Source of the DNA: an uncultured Bacteroidales bacterium
GTDB taxonomy: Bacteria; Bacteroidota; Bacteroidia; Bacteroidales; Muribaculaceae
Direction: 5' to 3'
DNA length: 8,014 nt
Assembly (NCBI GenBank): GCA_947175585.1
Contig: CAMWNL010000055.1
Span: forward strand, 1-8,014
Part shown: positions 1-6,248 of the stretch, in pieces
How positions within the stretch are numbered: the first letter of the stretch is position 1
Layout: every line of letters begins with the position of its first letter
Notes under the pieces: model-generated
The model's input: only the letters and a program-made list of their open reading frames with translations
Told to the model about the DNA's origin: nothing
Databases searched by the model: none
Program-made: the position numbers and the translations under genes

Positions 1-2306
1 ACAAGGGTCTGTGGAGCGTCACACTTCCACCGATGGCTGAAGCGACCGGCCTGACAATGACCGTAAGCGACGGTAAAAGCAAACTCGACTTTAAAGATGT
101 GGCAATCGGAGAGGTTTGGCTTGCTTCGGGACAGAGCAACATGGAATTCCAACTGCGCTACACTACAACATTCGGCGCAGATACCCTGACTGCCAACGAT
201 CCGCTGTTGCGACTCTATGACATGAAGCCGCGCGTCTTTACCAACTCAAGCGAGTGGTCTGAAGAAGACAAAGACTCACTTGACAAACTCGTATATTACC
301 GGCCGACAGACTGGCGCGAATCTACCCCTCAGTCTGCTAAATATTTCTCAGCAGCCGCTTGGCATTTCGGCAAAATGCTTCGTGACAGTCTCAATGTGCC
401 TGTCGGAGTCATCTGCAATGCAATCGGAGGCTCCGGCACAGAATCATGGGTCGACATAGAGACACTGGAGCACGGTATGCCCGAGGTGCTTTTAAACTGG
501 CGCCAGAATGATTACGTGCAGCCGTGGGTGCAGAAACGTGCCGGTGAAAACACGGGCACGACAAATCCTGCCCGTCGTCACCCCTACGAACCCTCATATC
601 TTTTTGCAACGGGCATCCGTCCGCTCGGTGCATATCCTATCGCCGGTGTAATATGGTATCAGGGTGAATCCAACGAACAGAACATCGAAGTGCATGAAGG
701 CCTGTTCAGACTGCTTATCGACAGCTGGAAACGAAACTGGAATGATCCGGACCTGCCGTTTATCTACACTCAGTTAAGTTCTATCAACCGCCCGTCATGG
801 CCATCGTTCCGCGACAGCCAGCGAAGAATGATGGATAAAGTCGGCGCGATCGGCATGGCTGTCACTTCTGATGTAGGCGATTCGCTTGACGTGCACCCCA
901 GAAACAAACGCCCTGTCGGACAACGTCTCGGCCGTTGGGCACTTAATCGTGTCTACAGCATGAATAATGTCACTCCCTCAGGACCACTGCCACTGAAAGC
1001 CGTGAATATCGCACCAGGCACAGTCGAACTCACTATGGAGTATGGCGAAGGCATGCAGACTTCCGACGGAAAACCTCTCCGCTCATTTGAGGTAGCGGAA
1101 ATTGACGGCATATATTATCCTGCTACCGCAGAAATTATTGACAACAATCGCATTATACTGACAAACATGGATATCAAAGAACCGCGCTACGTGCGCTACG
1201 GTTGGCAACCATTCACTCGCGCCAACCTTGTCAATTCAGATAATTTACCTGCATCGACTTTCAAAGTCGAAGTTGAAGAAGCACCCGACACTGAAGAAGG
1301 CATCGCCTGCGGTGTGTCTGCTGCTTATGCCGGCATGGCCGACGGACATGTGCTGAAGGCCGGCGGCTGCAACTTCCCGTCAAACCCGATGGCACCCGGC
1401 AGCGTAAAAAAATTCTATCAGGCTATTTACAATGTAAGTTGTGATGAAAACGGCCATGTCAGCACTCAGAAAATCGGTATGCTCCCCCAACCGATGGCCT
1501 ACGGTGCGTCGGTCACTACTCCCGAGGGACTTATAATTATCGGTGGTACAACAGCGACCGAAACTCTCAACAACGTGTATCGCATCAACGTGAACACCGA
1601 TGGCAACGCAGTAGTTACCGAACTGCCTGCACTGCCGGTTGCAATGGATAATATGCAGGGCGCATGGCTCGACGGCAAAGTTTACGTTGCCGGCGGAAAT
1701 GTCAACGGCGTGCCTTCAAACGCTCTCTATTGTCTCGATCTGTCTAAGCTCGACAAAGGTTGGAAGCGTCTCGCAGATTTCCCCGGAAATCCCCGAGTGC
1801 AGCCCGTCATCGCCGCATCGACTAACGCTAAAGGTCAGCCGAGATTATATCTTTGGGGCGGTTTTGCCGGAAAAGGCGAAAACCGTGAGGCATCGCTTGA
1901 CACCGACGGTTTTGAATATAATCCATCATCAGGCAAATGGAAAGCAATCGAAGGCCCTCTCACCGAGACACGCGAGGCGATCTCGACCGGCGGTGGCATC
2001 GCATGTACTCTGCCCGACGGCCGCATCGTTGTCACAGGCGGTGTGAATAAAGACGTTTTCCTCGAAGCTCTCCGCAATCAGGCTCCCGACTATCTTTCAC
2101 ATCCGATTGAATGGTATCGTTTCAATTCCCGTGTTCTTGTGTATGATCCTTCAAAAGAAAAATGGGAAATCGCAGCCAACGACACAGAGACCGCGCGCGC
2201 AGGAGCCGCTGCAGTCGTAACCACCGACGGCGAAGTACTACTGATCGGCGGCGAACTCAAACCGCGAATCCGCACACCTCGTATCAGCATTTTAAAAATA
2301 AATTAA
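1..2306 (+). CDS. Sialate O-acetylesterase fused to a NanM/YjhT-type mutarotase (5' end outside window)
   Basis: The frame is open from the first complete codon at base 3, and the ATG at 33 is internal: the residues before it (LWSVTLPP) continue a normal esterase sequence, so the true start and any signal peptide lie upstream. The first module is an SGNH-type sialate O-acetylesterase, which removes O-acetyl esters from sialic acids. It shows the nucleophile block SGQSNME near 126-146, NAIGGSGTESWVD at 417-455, GVIWYQGES at 645-671, the HP-x2-K-x3-G-x-R block with the likely catalytic His at 894-896, and the C-terminal VRYGW...NLP segment near 1190-1255. A second module starts near 1299 (GIACGVS, then GGCNFP at 1362-1379) and carries kelch-like repeats to the end, each with a GG turn. 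It resembles cyclically permuted N-acetylneuraminate mutarotases, which speed alpha-to-beta anomer conversion. The two modules would act on the same sugar in sequence, probably in the periplasm. The stop is TAA. Both domain calls are strong; substrate is inferred from family. Confidence 0.9.
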   Translation, partial: KGLWSVTLPPMAEATGLTMTVSDGKSKLDFKDVAIGEVWLASGQSNMEFQLRYTTTFGADTLTANDPLLRLYDMKPRVFTNSSEWSEEDKDSLDKLVYYRPTDWRESTPQSAKYFSAAAWHFGKMLRDSLNVPVGVICNAIGGSGTESWVDIETLEHGMPEVLLNWRQNDYVQPWVQKRAGENTGTTNPARRHPYEPSYLFATGIRPLGAYPIAGVIWYQGESNEQNIEVHEGLFRLLIDSWKRNWNDPDLPFIYTQLSSINRPSWPSFRDSQRRMMDKVGAIGMAVTSDVGDSLDVHPRNKRPVGQRLGRWALNRVYSMNNVTPSGPLPLKAVNIAPGTVELTMEYGEGMQTSDGKPLRSFEVAEIDGIYYPATAEIIDNNRIILTNMDIKEPRYVRYGWQPFTRANLVNSDNLPASTFKVEVEEAPDTEEGIACGVSAAYAGMADGHVLKAGGCNFPSNPMAPGSVKKFYQAIYNVSCDENGHVSTQKIGMLPQPMAYGASVTTPEGLIIIGGTTATETLNNVYRINVNTDGNAVVTELPALPVAMDNMQGAWLDGKVYVAGGNVNGVPSNALYCLDLSKLDKGWKRLADFPGNPRVQPVIAASTNAKGQPRLYLWGGFAGKGENREASLDTDGFEYNPSSGKWKAIEGPLTETREAISTGGGIACTLPDGRIVVTGGVNKDVFLEALRNQAPDYLSHPIEWYRFNSRVLVYDPSKEKWEIAANDTETARAGAAAVVTTDGEVLLIGGELKPRIRTPRISILKIN

Positions 2307-3256
2307 AATTCTGCTTTTGCAACAATACTGACCGTCAGCGCGCACAGTGCTGACGGTCTTTTTGTTATATCGACACCGGCTCTCGGCCCTATCGAGAGAT
2401 GTCGGGCAACGCCTCTGAACATTCCGGCCGACAGCTCGAAAACCGGAGACCATCGTGCCGACGATTTTGCCGGACATTCAAAATTATATAAGAGTCCGAG
2501 CGACATAGCCGCTTCACCCTGCCAGCGGCCAAAAGTACGATAAAAGTAGCCGTCAGCCGAAACTGCCGCTCCGTTCAACCCTCCTACATAAGCTCCGTCA
2601 AGATAAACAGGGTGAGAGCGCAGTCGCAGTGACGATCCGACGCTCCAACAACCGGACAGGGGAAAAATAAAAGCCGCAGCTGACTCGATTCCTGAGCCGA
2701 CGGCGACACCGCGACTATGATCACAGAAAGTCACCAGAGCTGCTGTCGACGTAGTCAACGCACGACTTTCTTCTACCGGACCAAAATCGGCACGGCAACG
2801 ATCAGACGGGAAAATCCATTTTGATAGACAATAGCCCAATTCAGCAGACGCCAATCCAAGCGCTGCTCCGGCCAGCACATCGCCGGGATAATGACGCGAG
2901 GCGTAGACGCGCTGCATTGCAACAGCATTGGCCAATGTATGAGATGCCGACACCCACAATGGTGAATAAAAACATAGTTCATGGGCAGCCACAGAACCGA
3001 AAGCGAAAGCATAAGATGCGTGACGCGAAGGGAAAGAATGACTGTCGCTTCCGTCGGGGCGGCGCTCTTTTATATTATTCTTAAGAACCTCAGTCACGGC
3101 AGCGTTGATTATTACCGCAGATGACGCCCCTACAAGACTGCTGCGCAATGACAACCGGCACTCACCCGACGGAGTAACCGTGTCAGCTATCTCTGTCGCC
3201 CGGACGTCAACAGACCAAAGCGATATCAGCAGCCACAGCAAAAGGATTTTTTTCAT
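2303..3256 (-). CDS. PAP2-superfamily phosphatase with a C-terminal beta-strand-rich (barrel-like) region
   Basis: This 317-residue protein is a vanadium-haloperoxidase-fold acid phosphatase; relatives remove phosphate from polyprenyl pyrophosphates, phosphatidyl phosphates or lipid A. The family signature is complete: K59-x6-R66-P67, P76-S77-R78-H79 (PSRH in place of the commoner PSGH), and R116-x5-H122-x3-D126, where H79 and H122 are the expected catalytic histidines. Residues 1-20 form a Sec signal peptide (KK, Leu-rich core, likely cut after VRA). Hydrophobic helices surround the motifs up to about residue 150. From about 180 to the end the sequence changes to alternating short strands rich in Gly, Tyr and Trp and ends in Phe, like an outer-membrane barrel C-terminus; this part is inference. 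The ATG overlaps the TGA of the upstream beta-lactamase-like frame by four bases (ATGA), indicating translational coupling. Its TAA stop shares a TTAA with the convergent gene. Eight cysteines are present. Substrate cannot be told from sequence. Confidence 0.88.
   Translation of the reverse strand: MKKILLLWLLISLWSVDVRATEIADTVTPSGECRLSLRSSLVGASSAVIINAAVTEVLKNNIKERRPDGSDSHSFPSRHASYAFAFGSVAAHELCFYSPLWVSASHTLANAVAMQRVYASRHYPGDVLAGAALGLASAELGYCLSKWIFPSDRCRADFGPVEESRALTTSTAALVTFCDHSRGVAVGSGIESAAAFIFPLSGCWSVGSSLRLRSHPVYLDGAYVGGLNGAAVSADGYFYRTFGRWQGEAAMSLGLLYNFECPAKSSARWSPVFELSAGMFRGVARHLSIGPRAGVDITKRPSALCALTVSIVAKAEF
2330..2363 (+). terminator. Intrinsic terminator of the esterase/mutarotase gene
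   Basis: A perfect 10-bp stem (GACCGTCAGC at 2330-2339 and GCTGACGGTC at 2349-2358) with a 9-base loop is followed directly by TTTTT at 2359-2363. It begins 24 bases after the plus-strand stop codon. The same bases encode residues near the C-terminus of the convergent PAP2 gene. Read on the minus strand the hairpin is not followed by a T run, so it should work mainly in the plus direction. Confidence 0.85.
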
Positions 3257-5103
3257 TGCAGGGCTTTATAGACCTGACGGAACAACTCCGGACGAATTTG
3301 TGACTTATTGAAAACCGGAGTCTCGCGAGTAGGATTGACTCTGTTTGTCAGAAAAATAAATATCAGATCATTAACCGGATCGACCCAAAACACCGTACCC
3401 GTAAAACCGAGATGGCCGAACACCGACGGATCAGCCTCCTCACATGTCGGTGATGACTCTGGCTTGACCGTGTCAGGTTTATCAAATCCGAGACCGCGTC
3501 GAGAGTTGGGGCTCTTAGTCTGAGTGAACACGTCAGTCGTGGATTCTGTATAAAAGCGGTGCCCCCCGTACTCGCCTCCGTTCAACAGCATCTGACAGAA
3601 CTTCGCGAGGTCATCGGCGTTAGAGAACAGACCTGCATTACCCTGAACCCCTCCCGAGAAATTGGCGAGTTCGTCGTGGACATAGCCCTGAAGATGCTGC
3701 TTGCGCAGGAAATTATCTTTTTCGGTAGGGGCAATCTGACTTTGAGGCAGATATTTTGTCGGCTGATAGCAGGTTGTGTAAGCTCCCAGCGGACCGAAAA
3801 TACTGTCCCTGACAAAGCGGTCATGAGGTATGCCGGTCAACTGTTGCTCCATATCCATCAGCAGACAGAAATTAAGGCATGAATAAAGATAATTCTTATT
3901 AGGTCTGAGCTTGGCGTTATATATGCGCGACATTATAGTGTCGTAGGTCGCCGGGCCGGTAAATACTCCCTTCGATGCCTCGACAGGAAATTTATCAGAG
4001 TATGCCGTTGAGGTAATATCACTTCTCAGACGCGCCGAGTTGTTGCCGTAAGCTCTGCGTCCGATTTTAAGGGTATGAGTTTTATCCGGCTTTGCGGTTA
4101 TAAGGCGTCCGGTGTAAGATGAGCTGTCGACCATAACATCATACATATTGAGCGACGCCGGAAAACCTGTTTCGTGAAAAAGAAACTCGCGCACTCTCAG
4201 GCTATCCTTGCCGGGTTGACGCAGGCCGGGAACATAAGACGACATATAATCGTCAAAACGATACAGCCCCATGTCATAAGCTTTCATCAGTCCGGGCAAA
4301 GTCCCTAATGCCTTTGACACCGATGCGAGATCATAAACCGTCGTGGGGGTCACAGCATCACCACCCTGCGACACGCGCCCGAAGCATTTGTCATAGACCA
4401 CGTCACCTCCTCTGGCTACGAGCAACTGACAACCGGGCATGCCGCCGGCTTCGATGAGTTTCGAAACCACAGCGTCGAGACTGTCGGTCAACGACGGTTT
4501 AAGGCCCTGCATAAGCGGTGTGCCGTAACCGAGGCGAGTTTTTTCGAGTTTGAATCCTGTGCCGATTTTCGCGATTTTAGGCAGGTCGACAGGCAAACGC
4601 CCGTCGACGCTGATACCGCCGAACAACGCCTGCGCCGCATACTCCTGAGCCAAACGCGTGTCTTCGTATGCCAGGAGGATTGACTGTGCGGCAGCCAGTG
4701 ATGGCGCGAATTTTTCCAATTTATAAGGCGATACAAAAAATACGGTCTGCAAGCCTGATTCGTTTTTCAAATGCGCCAACGCATTGCGCGCCCATTGTGC
4801 ATCTGAGTACACTGCTGCGATGATCACATCATGTTGCTTGATCTGAGCCAGCACTGATTGGCTCGCTCCATTGGCGTCGATCGCAAATGAAGCAGTCTTT
4901 GCGTAACGCGAACAGAACGATGAGAAAGTGTTATCGGACGGAGCTCCGATGTTAACCACCGCTATCGACTTATTTTCGAGATTCTTTATCGGCAGGGCGT
5001 CGCCGTTATTCCTGAGCACAGTCATTGTCGCCGCCGTCAGACGACGATTTAACGCTTCGGCCTCGGCTGTATTAATTGCCGATGACAACGATTTAACATT
5101 CAT
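3253..5103 (-). CDS. GH3 C-terminal domain plus serine beta-lactamase-like domain, downstream part of an amber-split gene
   Basis: The open frame runs without a stop from 5181; 5103 is only its first ATG. Residues 1-200 (counted from that ATG) look like the alpha/beta-sandwich C-terminal domain of GH3 enzymes (TVLRNNGDALPI, then IAVVNIGA, then VDGRLPVDLP). Residues of about 205-616 form a class C beta-lactamase/penicillin-binding-type serine hydrolase with S261-V-S-K264 (SxxK), Y406-S407-C408 at the YxN position, a GGVQGNAGLFS segment near 483-493, and HLGFTGT at 563-569 in the KTG-like place. It ends in TGA, overlapping the PAP2 start (ATGA). As a stand-alone gene it is implausible: it would begin between the two GH3 domains, lacks a signal peptide, and the GC-rich leader before the ATG (GGCTTCGCGTCCCAAGTCT) is unlike other starts here. 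I read it as the second half of a GH3/beta-lactamase fusion enzyme, probably acting on peptidoglycan-derived or related substrates outside the cytoplasm. Expression depends on what happens at the TAG at 5182-5184. Confidence 0.85.
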   Translation of the reverse strand: MNVKSLSSAINTAEAEALNRRLTAATMTVLRNNGDALPIKNLENKSIAVVNIGAPSDNTFSSFCSRYAKTASFAIDANGASQSVLAQIKQHDVIIAAVYSDAQWARNALAHLKNESGLQTVFFVSPYKLEKFAPSLAAAQSILLAYEDTRLAQEYAAQALFGGISVDGRLPVDLPKIAKIGTGFKLEKTRLGYGTPLMQGLKPSLTDSLDAVVSKLIEAGGMPGCQLLVARGGDVVYDKCFGRVSQGGDAVTPTTVYDLASVSKALGTLPGLMKAYDMGLYRFDDYMSSYVPGLRQPGKDSLRVREFLFHETGFPASLNMYDVMVDSSSYTGRLITAKPDKTHTLKIGRRAYGNNSARLRSDITSTAYSDKFPVEASKGVFTGPATYDTIMSRIYNAKLRPNKNYLYSCLNFCLLMDMEQQLTGIPHDRFVRDSIFGPLGAYTTCYQPTKYLPQSQIAPTEKDNFLRKQHLQGYVHDELANFSGGVQGNAGLFSNADDLAKFCQMLLNGGEYGGHRFYTESTTDVFTQTKSPNSRRGLGFDKPDTVKPESSPTCEEADPSVFGHLGFTGTVFWVDPVNDLIFIFLTNRVNPTRETPVFNKSQIRPELFRQVYKALQ

Positions 5104-5181
5104 AGACTTGGGACGCGAAGCCAGTCCGAGCAGGTACTTATAGGCGAGTACCCGGCGGCAGCTCTCTTCGATGCGTCCCTG

Positions 5182-5184
5182 CTA
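5182..5184 (-). other. In-frame amber codon (TAG) between conserved GH3 residues
   Basis: On the minus strand the codons read GTA CTG TAG CAG GGA CGC ATC GAA GAG. The TAG falls between KNGVL and QGRIEES, a spot where GH3 proteins carry a variable residue such as Ser, Glu or Asp just before the conserved RIDES-like helix. One base change from GAG (Glu), TCG (Ser), CAG (Gln) or AAG (Lys) would create it. Confidence 0.9.
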
Positions 5185-6222
5185 CAGTACGCCGTTTTTG
5201 ACAGCGGCGAGTATGGCGTCAATATCTGAAACAGGAGAGGTCAGCGTCTCAAGCACGTCAGCGCCGGCCTTCAGCGCCAGCACCGCGTTATTCTTTCCTT
5301 CGACCTTGGCTCCGGCCATCGAGAGTGCGTCTGTAAAGACAAGTCCCTTGAATCCAAGTCGTTTGCGCAACAAATCAGTCGTAATCCCGGAGGATAGCGA
5401 CGCCGGCAGTCCCGACGAATCAATCTGAGGCATGACTATATGTCCGGTCATTATGCCCGAGCACCCGGCGTTAACAAATGCTTCAAACGGCACGAGATCA
5501 ACCGAGTCGAGTTGCTGTTGATTATGATTGACTACAGTACGCGACTTATGAGAGTCGGTCGACGTGTCGCCGTGGCCGGGAAAGTGCTTGGCGACCGCCA
5601 TGACTCCGCCGTCTTCGAGACCGAGAGAATAGGCCACACCGAGACGGGCCACCCTGTCAGGGTCTTCACCAAAAGAGCGTGTGCCGATAACCGGGTTTGA
5701 CGGATTAGAGTTCACATCGAGTACAGGCGCGAAATTAACCTGAACTCCGGCCAGCTTGAATTCCCTCGCCACTTCCTGCCCATAGTCATACAGCAGCCTT
5801 GGGTCGGTAATAGCGCCGAGAGCCATATTCTTGGGGAATCTCGGAGTCTCGGGTATACGCATCGACAATCCCCACTCGCCGTCGAAAGTAATCATCAGCG
5901 GAACCTCTGATATCGACTGCGCATAGTTGATTATATCAGCATACTGAGTCAGCGAGCCTTTTGAAAACAGCAAACCGCCGACATGATTGTCAGCGACAAA
6001 ACGCTTGGCAGCCGCGCGTGCGTTCTGCACCTGATCGGGGGCTATCTTCGGCACTACGAGCTGAGCCACACGCTGACGCGGAGTGAGTTTATTATAGACC
6101 GAGTCGACCCATCGGGCGCAGTCTTCGTCAAGCATGCGCTGACGGGCGAGAGGTGACGCGCTCGACAACAAGGCCACCGATACGGCGAGGACAGCCAATA
6201 TAATCCGGGCTTTAATCTTCAT
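5182..6222 (-). CDS. GH3 N-terminal barrel, NagZ-like beta-N-acetylglucosaminidase (upstream part of an amber-split gene)
   Basis: This 346-residue frame encodes the catalytic TIM-barrel of a glycoside hydrolase family 3 enzyme of the beta-N-acetylhexosaminidase type. Residues 1-22 are a Sec signal peptide with no lipobox Cys. Visible family landmarks are TFDGEWG at 112-118, FGEDP at 184-188, KHFPGHG at 212-218 followed by D223-S-H225 (the Asp-His dyad that serves as acid/base in NagZ-type enzymes), and VFTDALSMAG at 295-304 with the likely nucleophile D298. It stops with TAG just after KNGVL, where family members continue with a conserved last helix. That helix is encoded in the same frame directly after the stop (RIEESCRRVLAYKYLLGL). 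The product would therefore keep its catalytic residues but lack the final barrel helix and everything encoded downstream. The ATG follows an AT-rich, A-containing leader 26 bases after the nucleotidase stop, so the two genes are probably co-transcribed. The GH3 call is firm; activity of the short form is unknown. Confidence 0.9.
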   Translation of the reverse strand: MKIKARIILAVLAVSVALLSSASPLARQRMLDEDCARWVDSVYNKLTPRQRVAQLVVPKIAPDQVQNARAAAKRFVADNHVGGLLFSKGSLTQYADIINYAQSISEVPLMITFDGEWGLSMRIPETPRFPKNMALGAITDPRLLYDYGQEVAREFKLAGVQVNFAPVLDVNSNPSNPVIGTRSFGEDPDRVARLGVAYSLGLEDGGVMAVAKHFPGHGDTSTDSHKSRTVVNHNQQQLDSVDLVPFEAFVNAGCSGIMTGHIVMPQIDSSGLPASLSSGITTDLLRKRLGFKGLVFTDALSMAGAKVEGKNNAVLALKAGADVLETLTSPVSDIDAILAAVKNGVL

Positions 6223-6248
6223 AATTATACTTTTGAAGTGAATGTTAA

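Larger units (their letters stand above)
3253..6222 (-). pseudogene. Composite GH3/beta-lactamase gene interrupted by one in-frame TAG
   Basis: The 6222-5182 and 5103-3253 frames lie in the same frame: their reference codons at 5184 and 5103 are 81 bases, or 27 codons, apart. Ignoring the TAG gives one 989-codon gene with the order signal peptide, GH3 barrel, last barrel helix, GH3 C-terminal domain, serine beta-lactamase-like domain. That order is known for single secreted proteins in Bacteroidetes. Apart from the TAG there is no frameshift, deletion or second stop, and all catalytic motifs survive. It may be a very recent nonsense mutant, a base-call error, or a gene expressed by readthrough. 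The pseudogene label is provisional. Confidence 0.55.

Noticed and set aside
1639..2046. 135-codon open frame inside the mutarotase region, + strand
   Set aside because: It is an out-of-frame shadow of the kelch repeats, whose own frame carries clear conserved motifs.
2270..2302. AT-rich ATTTTAAAAAT stretch as a terminator for the minus-strand operon
   Set aside because: The possible stem is only A-T pairs with almost no loop and no GC-rich hairpin before a T run.
5086..5120. Independent translation start at the ATG at 5103
   Set aside because: It sits between the two GH3 domains, lacks a signal peptide and has a GC-rich coding-like leader, so the ATG looks like an internal Met. Weak internal initiation cannot be fully ruled out.
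5100..5190. Frameshift as the cause of the split GH3 gene
   Set aside because: The two parts are in the same frame (27 codons between the TAG and the next ATG), so the interruption is a single stop codon and not an insertion or deletion.
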